Origin: Formosa algae
GTDB taxonomy: Bacteria > Bacteroidota > Bacteroidia > Flavobacteriales > Flavobacteriaceae
Reading direction: 5' to 3'
DNA length: 36,042 nt
Assembly (NCBI RefSeq): GCF_001439665.1
Contig: NZ_LMAK01000022.1
Location: 1 to 36,042 of the forward strand
The notes beneath the pieces were generated by a model that saw only the letters and a program-made list of their open reading frames with translations, had not been told where the DNA came from and ran no database searches. The position numbers were made by a program, and so were the translations under genes. Shown one piece after another: positions 25,473-33,664 of this stretch. The number at the start of each line of letters is the position of its first letter. Positions within the stretch are counted from its first letter, which is position 1.

Positions 25473-25856
25473 TTACTCTACTGTTAAGGTGTATTGTGGT
25501 GTTGGATTTAAAGGACAGAAATATACATATTCGCCTTTGGTTAAAGTAGTCACTTTACTCGTTTCCTTGGTGTTATTTTCTACAGGTTTTGTGACATAAG
25601 CTGTACTGATGTGATTTTCTGGTTTAGAGACATCTTTGCCTTTAGGCACTAATACAAACCCTACTTGGTGACCGACATTATTGTTAGCGATTTCAAAAAT
25701 GTAATTACCTTCTTTTAAGGTTAATTCTTTTTGTGAGAAATCACCTGTAGTTTGCTCTAAAGATACTACTGTTGTTTTTTTAGCCATTTTGTCTTGAGCT
25801 TGACCTGTTAATGTAAAGGTTAATGCGATTACGATTACTGCGATAAATTTTTTCAT
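25473..25856 (-). CDS. Exported cupredoxin-like protein with a degraded copper site
   Basis: A 127-residue periplasmic protein. Residues 1-20 are a signal peptide (cut after GQA). The rest is a small beta-sandwich with cupredoxin features: ELTLKEGNYIFEIANNNVGHQVGFVLVPKG, here noted as EGNYIFEIANNNVGHQ (49-64, His63), and GEYVYFCPLNPTPQYTLTVE (108-127, Cys114). In blue copper proteins the Cys is followed by a His three residues later and a Met; here these positions are Asn117 and no Met, so a type 1 copper site is unlikely to form. It lies 31 bp downstream of the AhpD-like gene and is probably co-transcribed with it. Confidence 0.72.
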   Translation of the reverse strand: MKKFIAVIVIALTFTLTGQAQDKMAKKTTVVSLEQTTGDFSQKELTLKEGNYIFEIANNNVGHQVGFVLVPKGKDVSKPENHISTAYVTKPVENNTKETSKVTTLTKGEYVYFCPLNPTPQYTLTVE

Positions 25857-25887
25857 GTTTTTGTTATGTATTAAAGATTGGTAATTA

Positions 25888-26436
25888 TTAAATTGTTTCT
25901 AATGCTAAGGGTTGTGCTACTGGAAAATCTACAGGCACTTGGGTTGTGCTATGTACATAATTAGATATGGTTTTATCTCCAACTAAAGAAATAGCATCTA
26001 TTAAGTTTGCTTTTGTGTAGCCTGCATTAAAGAAATTTTCTAACACTGCAGCATCTGTTTTTCCTCTGTTTTTGGTAATGTTTTTAGCTAATTTTGCTAA
26101 AGCATCTAATTTGTTGTTTACTGTAGAAAATCCTGCTCTTAATTCTAGGATTTGATTGTCTGTAAAACCATTCATTTTTCCAATAGCGGTGTGCGCAGAA
26201 AGACAGTAAGTACAATCGTTTACCTGACTAACAGCAAGGTTAACAACTTCTTTTTCTTTAGCCGAAAGCGATGTTTTAGAATTTGCAAACGTTAAATAGT
26301 TTTCTAATGCCGTATCACTATGGGCGTATGTGGCGTATAAATTTGGTACAAAGCCTAAAGCTTTTTTTAGATTATCGAAAATGGCTTGATTGTTTTCGCT
26401 AACGTCTTCTCTTGAAGGAATATTAAATGTGCTCAT
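25888..26436 (-). CDS. AhpD-like carboxymuconolactone decarboxylase family protein
   Basis: A 182-residue all-helical protein of the AhpD/CMD family. The signature is VNLAVSQVNDCTYCLSAHTAIGK (about 65-87), with Cys75, Cys78 and His82 in the CxxC-x3-H arrangement of alkylhydroperoxidase D and peroxidase-related proteins. FVPNLYATYAHS (29-40) and KTSLSAKEKEVV (54-65) also fit. It probably acts as a thiol-dependent peroxidase or reductant protein in the cytoplasm. It is the upstream gene of a two-gene operon with the cupredoxin-like gene. The AraC regulator to its right and the small ORF at 26576-26734 may belong to the same response. Confidence 0.87.
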   Translation of the reverse strand: MSTFNIPSREDVSENNQAIFDNLKKALGFVPNLYATYAHSDTALENYLTFANSKTSLSAKEKEVVNLAVSQVNDCTYCLSAHTAIGKMNGFTDNQILELRAGFSTVNNKLDALAKLAKNITKNRGKTDAAVLENFFNAGYTKANLIDAISLVGDKTISNYVHSTTQVPVDFPVAQPLALETI

Positions 26437-26824
26437 ATTTTTAATTATTTTATCTGAAATCTATTCAGAGGTTATTGTATGTGTGTAAATGTTTTTGTTG
26501 GTACAAAGTTGCGTGAAATTAAAGCCGTTTGGAATGCTTTTAATTCCCTAAAACATGTCGTTTTTTCCCTTGTGGCTAAAAGTTGCTTATAAAAGGTTTT
26601 TCAGCATCACAATAAAAATCATGAATGTGTTTTTGTTCGCAATGTGTTTTTGGACTTATAGTATTTACAGCGACTTTATTATTGTTTGTAAATATCTCGA
26701 TAAGGTTAAATATGGATATGTTTCTTAATTTCATCTTGTTATTGTTTTAATATTACAATGCAAAGATGCGATAGAACAGGCTGCTATAAAATGAATATTT
26801 TGCCCTAAGGCTTGTCAATTTTTC
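26437..26824. other. Region of 388 bp between the AhpD-like and AraC genes
   Basis: It contains the small minus-strand ORF at 26576-26734. The 139 bp between that ORF and the AhpD-like start contain a near match to a -7 element (CAAAGTTG at 26504-26511, reading CAACTTTG). No terminator-quality hairpin is seen. Confidence 0.4.
26576..26734 (-). CDS. Possible small protein of 52 residues with Cys/His pattern
   Basis: An uninterrupted 52-codon minus-strand ORF starting at ATG 26734. Its sequence begins MKLRNISIFNLIEIFTNNN and ends HDFYCDAEKPFISNF, with a middle THCEQKHIH. It therefore has two Cys and three His in 15 residues, near the C-terminus. I do not recognise a family. It has no signal peptide. 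The order of a Lys/Asn-rich start and a Cys-containing end is seen in some small metal-binding or precursor peptides, but this is not evidence of function. It sits between the AraC and AhpD-like genes on the same strand, 139 bp upstream of the latter. In AT-rich DNA a 52-codon open frame can be chance, so confidence is limited. Confidence 0.4.
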   Translation of the reverse strand: MKLRNISIFNLIEIFTNNNKVAVNTISPKTHCEQKHIHDFYCDAEKPFISNF

Positions 26825-27667
26825 CTAACTAGAAGTGTTTAGGCGTTTTTTGTAGTCTGAAGGGGAGTATGAGGTGTGTTTTTTAAATAATCTGCTTAAA
26901 TGTGAAGCATCTTCAAAGCCAATATCGTATGCAATTTCCTTGGCTGTTTTGTCTGTGTAAATTAATAGGCGTTGTGCTTCTAAAACAATACGTTCGTGAA
27001 TAATTTGTAACGGACTTCGGTTTAGTTTTGCAAAATTGTTAGATAAGGTTTTAGGCGATTTATACAATTTTTCGGCATAAAAAGTAACACTGTGTTCCGT
27101 TTTAAAATGTTGCTCTACTAAAAAATTAAATTCACGAAGCAAGTCAACTTTAGAACTTTTTGGTGTTTCAATAAAGCCTTCCTTAGCTTTTAATAATCTC
27201 GTGCTTTTTATAATAAATCGTGCCATTAACATTCTAAGCATTTCTGCTTGTATGTTGTCTTCGGTTTCTAATTCGTCTATAAATACGTCGTGCAAGGTTT
27301 CAAATTTCTCTTGTTCTAAAGTATTTAAATGAATGACAGGAATATTTATATTTCCAAAAAATAATATACCAACGCAGCTCACTTCTTGATCATGATCTTT
27401 AATGCAATAAAATTCTTGATTGAATTGATACATGGTAACATGTTGCCCAGACTTATATTGAAGATATTGAATCGGGGTAAGTGCCAAAATACTGTGTGGC
27501 TCTAAAGTAAAAGGAATACTGTCTATAATTAAATCTATAGGCTCAGATTTTGCCCAGATAAAAGTATAAAACTCACATTGTTTCGCTTGTTTAAAAGACT
27601 GCAAATCGTGCTCATTCCCAATATTGAAAATAGCATTTGTAGAAAATTCTTTAAATGTGTGAGTCAT
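26825..27667 (-). CDS. AraC-family transcriptional regulator
   Basis: A 280-residue regulator. Residues 1-160 form a cupin-like sensor half with PFTLEPHSILALTPIQYLQY. The C-terminal AraC domain (about 180-280) has SVTFYAEKLYKSPKTLSNNF (helix-turn-helix 1) and KTAKEIAYDIGFEDASHLSRLFKKHTSYSPSDYK (helix-turn-helix 2 with the family signature). It follows the DoxX gene by 51 bp on the same strand, so the pair is likely one transcript. It lies upstream of the AhpD-cupredoxin genes in transcription direction, so those may be targets. The ligand is unknown. Confidence 0.86.
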   Translation of the reverse strand: MTHTFKEFSTNAIFNIGNEHDLQSFKQAKQCEFYTFIWAKSEPIDLIIDSIPFTLEPHSILALTPIQYLQYKSGQHVTMYQFNQEFYCIKDHDQEVSCVGILFFGNINIPVIHLNTLEQEKFETLHDVFIDELETEDNIQAEMLRMLMARFIIKSTRLLKAKEGFIETPKSSKVDLLREFNFLVEQHFKTEHSVTFYAEKLYKSPKTLSNNFAKLNRSPLQIIHERIVLEAQRLLIYTDKTAKEIAYDIGFEDASHLSRLFKKHTSYSPSDYKKRLNTSS

Positions 27668-27718
27668 GGTGACTGGGTCTGATTAATATTGAATAATTAC
27701 AAAAAAGCAGCAGGATAT

Positions 27719-28129
27719 TTAACTCTCTGCCCTCTTGATGCTAATGATGTTATCCAAGGCAAACGTATTATCTTTTATATTCTGAATAAGGTATACTATA
27801 AAAGCAATATGTACCAGTTGCGCTGTAATAACTCCCCAGTTTTCTATAAGTGCAGATCCGAAAATAAGAGAAATTAAAAGTGCAGAAACAACGATGGCAG
27901 ACATTCTAGTAAAAAATCCTAATACTATAAATAATCCAAAAATGAATTCTGAAATGGGTAAAACATAACTAAAAGGAAGCGTTAAAAACTCAGGTAACAT
28001 AGAGTTTTCAAAAGATTTGAGAATACCTTCACTAAAAGCGTGTAGTTTTGGGAGACGCACTAAACCGTGTCCAAACATACTTATACCGATGGCGATTCTA
28101 ACGATTAGATAGGATGTTTTGTTTTGCAT
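27719..28129 (-). CDS. DoxX family membrane protein
   Basis: A 136-residue inner-membrane protein of the DoxX family with four membrane segments. The signature is at the N-terminus: YLIVRIAIGISMFGHGLVRLPKL (about 7-29). LPISEFIFGLFIVLGFFTRMSA and LLISLIFGSALIENWGVI follow. DoxX proteins are often found with redox or stress genes; their precise role is not settled. It is 51 bp upstream of an AraC regulator on the same strand. A 13-bp palindrome, TGGACTTAGTCCA, lies 66 bp upstream of its start (28195-28207) and may be an operator. Confidence 0.87.
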   Translation of the reverse strand: MQNKTSYLIVRIAIGISMFGHGLVRLPKLHAFSEGILKSFENSMLPEFLTLPFSYVLPISEFIFGLFIVLGFFTRMSAIVVSALLISLIFGSALIENWGVITAQLVHIAFIVYLIQNIKDNTFALDNIISIKRAES

Positions 28130-28194
28130 AATCTCGATGGCTTTTTTTAATATTAAATATAAACACGAAGTCTAACTTACCCTGTTTTCATTTT

Positions 28195-28207
28195 TGGACT
28201 TAGTCCA
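28195..28207. promoter_or_regulatory. 13-bp palindrome upstream of the DoxX-AraC pair
   Basis: TGGACTTAGTCCA is a perfect 6-bp inverted repeat around one central T, in a 154-bp gap between the DoxX and PH-domain genes. It may be an operator, but a palindrome of this length can occur by chance. Confidence 0.3.
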
Positions 28208-28283
28208 CACATAATAGATAATCTTACGTTCTGATCTGTGTTTTTTTGATTTTTTATTTAAATCTATGAATAGAGTTGTGACG

Positions 28284-28712
28284 CTATGTTACTATTTTGT
28301 TTTCAATATTGGGGTTTATTTTTACTAATTGACTAACAAAAGCAATCTTGTTTTTTGGTGAAATTACAATGGTATTATATTTACCATAAGTTAGTTCTAA
28401 ACGGTCTAAAGATGGTGCTGGGGAAGACATTAAAGTATTGGTTTTAGCTACCGATTTAATTTTATGAATATCGAAACGCTGATGGTATAAAAAACTACAT
28501 TTTACTATCAGTATTCCAGTATCCGTAATGGTGTATAGGGTAGAAAAATTGAGGTATAAAATGAAGAGATATATCAACATCAGGATTCCACCTGTAGATA
28601 ATATGGCTTTTAATGGCTCATCTTGATATATCATAAATACCAATATACCTCCAAAAAGGAATGTTAAAAATAACATGAGTGTACTACCAAATTTAGATGT
28701 GTATGTTTTCAT
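28284..28712 (-). CDS. Small PH-domain membrane protein
   Basis: The ATG at 28712 (MKTYTSKFGST) is chosen over one seven codons upstream because it gives the usual short polar start. The 142-residue protein has two membrane helices (about 10-27 and 35-55), then a bacterial PH-like beta-domain with LYTITDTGILIVKCSFLY, IHKIKSVAKTNTLMSSPAPSLDRLEL and NTIVISPKNKIAFVSQL. This layout matches small PH-domain (bPH) membrane proteins of Bacteroidota, of unknown function. It appears to be monocistronic. A near-perfect palindrome (TTTAGATT/AATCTAAA, 28756-28776) lies 44 bp upstream of its start. Confidence 0.75.
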   Translation of the reverse strand: MKTYTSKFGSTLMLFLTFLFGGILVFMIYQDEPLKAILSTGGILMLIYLFILYLNFSTLYTITDTGILIVKCSFLYHQRFDIHKIKSVAKTNTLMSSPAPSLDRLELTYGKYNTIVISPKNKIAFVSQLVKINPNIENKIVT

Positions 28713-28733
28713 AATGTAAGTGGTGTTTAACAC

Positions 28734-29379
28734 TTCAGCTTAAAAATACATATTTTTTAGATTGATTAAATCTAAAGATAAACGATATCTTATATGTTGA
28801 GTAATTTAAAATTTGTATTTAAATGTTAAGCATTGTATTGCCTTACTATTGTAGAACTTAAACACGGTACAAATAAAATTTTTACATGTTATGAGCACAT
28901 ATTGCATTTAGGATATGTTTTTTATATAGAGTTAAAAAGTAAAACAAAAAAATCGCAATACAGAATCTCCTTGTAGCATTATCAAATTCGTAATTTGTAA
29001 ATACTTACTCTAACAGTCTCTTTTGTACTGCACCGTTGCTATTGGATCATAATTTATAGACAATGGGTATAGATTTATAGTTTATAAGCTTCAATATTAA
29101 TAGTATTGCCACGCACAAAAAAAAGAGTGTTAGCCTATAAACTATGATGTTTTAATACTGTAAATGATAATTTAATTTCGTTACAGACACTCTTAATGTT
29201 TTAAAATAATTCACCTTACAAGCTAAAATTACTTAACATCTTTAGGCTGATGAGTTTAGATGGTTAATTGTATTTTAACTCTGTTTTTATATGAATTTTT
29301 ATGGAATTATGATGTGTAACTAAATATACATTTCTGTTAAATTTTAGTAAATTTACGGGATTGACAAAATAGTTGTGGA
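28734..29379. other. Long intergenic region, 646 bp, upstream of the hybrid regulator
   Basis: No ORF with coding character is seen on either strand. It contains the palindrome at 28756-28776, an inverted repeat ATAGTTTATA (29077-29086) with TATAAACTAT (29136-29145), and AAGAGTGT (29123-29130) with ACACTCTT about 60 bases later. These overlapping pairs could fold into a larger structure. A TAAATTTA near 29349 is a near match to a -7 element for the regulator gene. Its length is unusual for this compact window. Confidence 0.45.
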
Positions 29380-32300
29380 ATGAATAAGAATTTATGTTTA
29401 ATTGTTTTTTGTTTTTGCTGTAATCTTATTTTTGGACAGTATTCTAACCTTAAATTTGAGAATTTAAATACCGAGGAAGGACTCTCAAGCAGTACATGTT
29501 TAGAGGTTTTTCAGGATAGCCAAGGGTTTTTGTGGTTCGGTACTATAGACGGCTTAAATAAGTACAATGGTTACGAATTCGAAATATTTAGACCCGTATT
29601 AAACGATTCTACTTCAATTAGTAATAACCGAATAAATGCCATTCAAGAAGATACTCAAGAAAATTTATGGATAGGGACCAATAACGGCTTAAATTTTTAT
29701 CATCGAGACACCAAATTATTCAAGCACATTACCTTATATAAACAACCGCTTAAACTAAATAATCCTAAAAAAATAATTAACACGCTGTTTTACGATGCTT
29801 TAGAGAATATTGTTTGGGTGGGCACAAGCGATGGTTTAGTGAAGTTGGTGTTAAGTGACGATTCTAGCCAAGTAGACGATTTAGAACCTGTACATTACGA
29901 AAACAATCCAGGACAAAAGAACACTATAGATAATAACAACATTAACTCTATAGTAAAAGATGAAGATGGCTTTATTTGGGTAGAGACAAGTGGAGATTAT
30001 TTAAATAAATACAATCCAATTTCAAACGATTTCGAGCGTGTGTTTATTCAACATGATAAACCTTATGAATTAAACCATATTCCGAAGCGTTTATTTATAG
30101 ACTCTGGTAACGATTTTTGGATTGGAAACGATTTGTCTAATATTATTGTTTGGAATAAAGCTAACAACACTTTTAAGCAACTGGCACTAACAGAAAATAG
30201 TATTCCGTATTATACCATTTACGAAGATTCTACAGGAATAATCTGGATAGTAACAGATGGATACGGTATTTTCTTATTCGATAAGGATAAGCAGGAATTA
30301 AATCAGATTGTAAATAATTCTTCAGATCCATTTTCACTGCCAGGAAATCAGGTGTCTGATGTAATTGAAGATGATAATGGAATTTTCTGGATTGCAACCT
30401 ATAATGAAGGGATTAGTAAATTAGATGTAAAGAAATCGAGTTTCGGTCATTATTATTATCAAAAAGGACGACCTAACGGATTAAATGAAAAAATTGTACA
30501 ATCTGTATTACAAGATAGTAAAGGTAGAATTTGGTTGGGAGCCTATAATGGTGGATTGAATTATTTTGATGAAGAGCAACATACATTTACAGCGTATAGT
30601 CACGAACCTGACAATCCCAATTCTTTAAGTTCAAACAAAATCATGTTTACGTTTGAAGGGAATGATGGAGACATTTGGGTCTGTACTTTAGATGGTGGCG
30701 TGAGTAAATTTAATCCAGAAACTAAATCTTTTAAACGGTTTTACCACAGCGAGAATAATCCAGAGAGTATAGGTCAGAATTCTGTGTGGACCGGATTAGA
30801 AGATAAGCATAATCGTGTGTGGTTAGGATTAAGAGATGAAGGATTAGATGTGTTTGATTCTAAAACACAAAAATTTCATCATTTCAAAATAGGAGAATCC
30901 AATCAAGAAGGCCTATTAAACAACTTCGTGTTTTCTCTTTTTATAGATTCTCAAAATCGCTTATTAGTAGGAACATCTTTAGGTTTAAATTACATCAATT
31001 TAAATACATTAGGATCAGAAATTCCTGAGCACATCACCTTTGAAGACGTAAATATTAATGGAATATCTGGCAACAGAATTAATGATATTATAGAAGATAA
31101 ATGGCACAATATCTGGTTAGGTACAGATATTGGTGTCTTTAAATTAGATAAGGATCTAAACCTTATAAAAACCTATTTTACTACCGATGGATTACCTAAC
31201 AATCTAATCACGGGAATTCAGGAAGATTTAAATAATAATATGTGGGTCACCTCCAGAAGTGGACTCTCGGTAATAAAACCCCAAACACATAGTATTAAAA
31301 ACTTCAATACGCACGACGGTATTCAAGGTATGGAATATCAAAGTAAATCTATAGATTGCACTATAGATGGTCGTATTCTAGCGGGAGGAATTAATGGATT
31401 TAATATTTTTCAACCTGCAGATATTGTAATTGGGACTTCAGAAAAGTTATACCCAAGAATCACGAAGTTGAAAATTAATAATGATTATGTAAAAATAGGA
31501 GATCGTATTAACAATAGGTTTATTTTATCAGAACCTAAAAATCTCGTTTTAAATTATAAACAGTCTAATTTATCTTTCGATTTTTTAGCGCTTCATTTTA
31601 AAAATCAAGAGCAAGTTAAATATGCTTATAAAATGGATGGGTTAGACGATAAATTTATTCAAGCAGGTAATAATAGACTCGTTAATTATTCCAATTTACA
31701 ACCAGGAGATTATACCTTTAAAGTAAAAGCGACAGTAGATGGAGATTGGGATCATGCGCCCGTAACCTCTATGGATATTACACTTAATTCTCCGCCATGG
31801 AAAACATGGACAGCCTATACCATTTATGCCATTATTTTTCTAGTGTCACTTTGGTACTTAAATAAATACTTTACCAATAGAATTAAAGAAGAAAAGGAAC
31901 ACGAATTCGATCAAATGAAGCTCGAGTTTTTTATCAATGTTTCTCACGAATTTAGAACACCATTAACCTTAATATTAAATCCGCTAGACAAATTAATGGC
32001 AGGATATAACGATTCAGAAACAGTAAAGTCGTCTGCAAAATCTATTCAACGTAGTGCAAGACGTTTATTGTATCTTGTAAATCAGTTATTAGATTATAGG
32101 AAAATGGAAGTGGGTATGGCGCCTTTACAACTTCAAAAAGGAGATATTGTAAAGTTTAGTAACGATATTTTTGCCTTGTTTAAAGGGTTAGCGCTTAAGA
32201 AAAATATAGGCTATACGTTTACGTCTACAACAGATGAATTATATTCATTTTTTGATTTCGATAAGGTTGAAAAAATATTAACAAACCTCATTTCTAATGC

Positions 32301-33546
32301 CATTAAATTCACTAATAACGGTGGCGAAATTGTTGTATCCATTAATAAAGTTGAAGATAAAGGAAAACCTTCTACTTTTCTAGGGCAGTCTAAAAGACTC
32401 ACAAATTATATTGAAATTATAGTAGCAGATACAGGGATTGGTCTTGATAAAGAACAATTAAACCAGGTGTTTTCTAGATTTTATAATGTAGATGTAAATA
32501 AAACAGGAACGGGTATCGGACTTAATTTTTGTAAGGGATTAGTGGAGCTACACGGCGGTGAAATTTTTGTAGAAAGTGAGTATGGAGTTGGGAGTAAATT
32601 TGTGGTAAGAATACCTTATAGTAAAAAAGCAGAAACAAGTGTAGTTGAGGCAGTTAAAGATGAGTTCTTAATTAATTCTATGAAATCTGTAGAGTACGAC
32701 ATGCTTATTTCTGAAGATAGCCAAGAAGTCGTCGATCAGGAAGCAGAAATTCATGAAAAAGAACGCGCTAAAATTTTAATTGTTGAAGATAATAAAGAGT
32801 TACGCGAACATTTAAGAAATGAATTACGCGGACATTACGAAATTATTGAAGCTGTAAATGGGGAAGAAGGTCTTAAAAAGGTACATAAACATTATCCAGA
32901 TCTTGTAGTTAGTGATGTTATGATGCCTAAAATGGATGGTTTTGAATTGTGTAAACAACTAAAATCTGAATTTGAAACATGCCATATTCCGGTTATTTTA
33001 TTAACTGCTCGTGCGCTAGAAGAAGACCGTATTGAAGGGTATAAAACAGGAGCAGATGGCTATTTAGGTAAACCGTTTAATATGCGCGTTTTAAAGGCCA
33101 GAATTTCGAATTTGTTAGAAACCAAACGTGTTTTAAGAGAGAAGTTTTCAAAATTGGGCGCAGTGATTCCTTCTAAAGAAATTACAAATAACTCTATAGA
33201 TGAAGCCTTTTTAGAAAAAACCACAAAAATTATTTTAGATAACATCAGTGATTCCGATTTTAAATTAGAACACTTACTAAAAGAAGTTGGTATTGGGCGA
33301 TCACAATTTTATAGAAAAATACAGAATATTACGGGGCAAAATCCGAGTAATTTTATACGTACCATTCGTTTAAAATATGCCTCAGAATTATTATTAAAAG
33401 ATGTCAATACCATAAAAGAGGTAACGCATATGTCTGGATTTAATTCTGCTGCTTATTTCGGAAAAACGTTTAAAGAACTCTATAATATGACGCCTAGTGA
33501 GTATGTAGAAAAGCATAAAAAAGAATCGTCAGAGCCAGGTCGTTAA
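29380..33546 (+). CDS. Hybrid two-component system regulator (HTCS) of a polysaccharide locus
   Basis: A 1388-residue one-protein sensor-regulator. Domains in order: signal peptide (1-20); about a dozen two-component propeller repeats with WFGTIDGLNKYNG-, LWIGTNNGLNFY- and IWLGTDIGVFKL-type motifs (about 25-690); a Y_Y_Y domain (about 725-800); one membrane helix (about 811-831); a histidine kinase with FFINVSHEFRTPLTL (His856), NLISNAIKFTNNGG and GTGIGLNFCKGLVELHGG; a receiver domain with ILIVEDNKELREH and phospho-acceptor Asp1179 (VVSDVMMPKMDG); and a C-terminal AraC helix-turn-helix (about 1280-1380). HTCS proteins bind an oligosaccharide in the periplasm and switch on the adjacent polysaccharide utilisation genes. 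The likely targets are the GH88 and later genes to its right. Confidence 0.96.
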   Translation: MNKNLCLIVFCFCCNLIFGQYSNLKFENLNTEEGLSSSTCLEVFQDSQGFLWFGTIDGLNKYNGYEFEIFRPVLNDSTSISNNRINAIQEDTQENLWIGTNNGLNFYHRDTKLFKHITLYKQPLKLNNPKKIINTLFYDALENIVWVGTSDGLVKLVLSDDSSQVDDLEPVHYENNPGQKNTIDNNNINSIVKDEDGFIWVETSGDYLNKYNPISNDFERVFIQHDKPYELNHIPKRLFIDSGNDFWIGNDLSNIIVWNKANNTFKQLALTENSIPYYTIYEDSTGIIWIVTDGYGIFLFDKDKQELNQIVNNSSDPFSLPGNQVSDVIEDDNGIFWIATYNEGISKLDVKKSSFGHYYYQKGRPNGLNEKIVQSVLQDSKGRIWLGAYNGGLNYFDEEQHTFTAYSHEPDNPNSLSSNKIMFTFEGNDGDIWVCTLDGGVSKFNPETKSFKRFYHSENNPESIGQNSVWTGLEDKHNRVWLGLRDEGLDVFDSKTQKFHHFKIGESNQEGLLNNFVFSLFIDSQNRLLVGTSLGLNYINLNTLGSEIPEHITFEDVNINGISGNRINDIIEDKWHNIWLGTDIGVFKLDKDLNLIKTYFTTDGLPNNLITGIQEDLNNNMWVTSRSGLSVIKPQTHSIKNFNTHDGIQGMEYQSKSIDCTIDGRILAGGINGFNIFQPADIVIGTSEKLYPRITKLKINNDYVKIGDRINNRFILSEPKNLVLNYKQSNLSFDFLALHFKNQEQVKYAYKMDGLDDKFIQAGNNRLVNYSNLQPGDYTFKVKATVDGDWDHAPVTSMDITLNSPPWKTWTAYTIYAIIFLVSLWYLNKYFTNRIKEEKEHEFDQMKLEFFINVSHEFRTPLTLILNPLDKLMAGYNDSETVKSSAKSIQRSARRLLYLVNQLLDYRKMEVGMAPLQLQKGDIVKFSNDIFALFKGLALKKNIGYTFTSTTDELYSFFDFDKVEKILTNLISNAIKFTNNGGEIVVSINKVEDKGKPSTFLGQSKRLTNYIEIIVADTGIGLDKEQLNQVFSRFYNVDVNKTGTGIGLNFCKGLVELHGGEIFVESEYGVGSKFVVRIPYSKKAETSVVEAVKDEFLINSMKSVEYDMLISEDSQEVVDQEAEIHEKERAKILIVEDNKELREHLRNELRGHYEIIEAVNGEEGLKKVHKHYPDLVVSDVMMPKMDGFELCKQLKSEFETCHIPVILLTARALEEDRIEGYKTGADGYLGKPFNMRVLKARISNLLETKRVLREKFSKLGAVIPSKEITNNSIDEAFLEKTTKIILDNISDSDFKLEHLLKEVGIGRSQFYRKIQNITGQNPSNFIRTIRLKYASELLLKDVNTIKEVTHMSGFNSAAYFGKTFKELYNMTPSEYVEKHKKESSEPGR

Positions 33547-33664
33547 TGCTATATGTTATTCTAATGAATTAGGAGTATGTAGTGTTATAATAAAGATTTA
33601 TAGGTTGTAAGTTGCTTTATATGTGTTCTTTAATGTGGTCATCATTTATATAAAATAATGTACT

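Noticed and set aside
29077-29145. Inverted repeats as possible insertion sequence ends
   Set aside because: The arms are only 8-10 bp, no transposase remnant lies between them, and no target duplication is seen.
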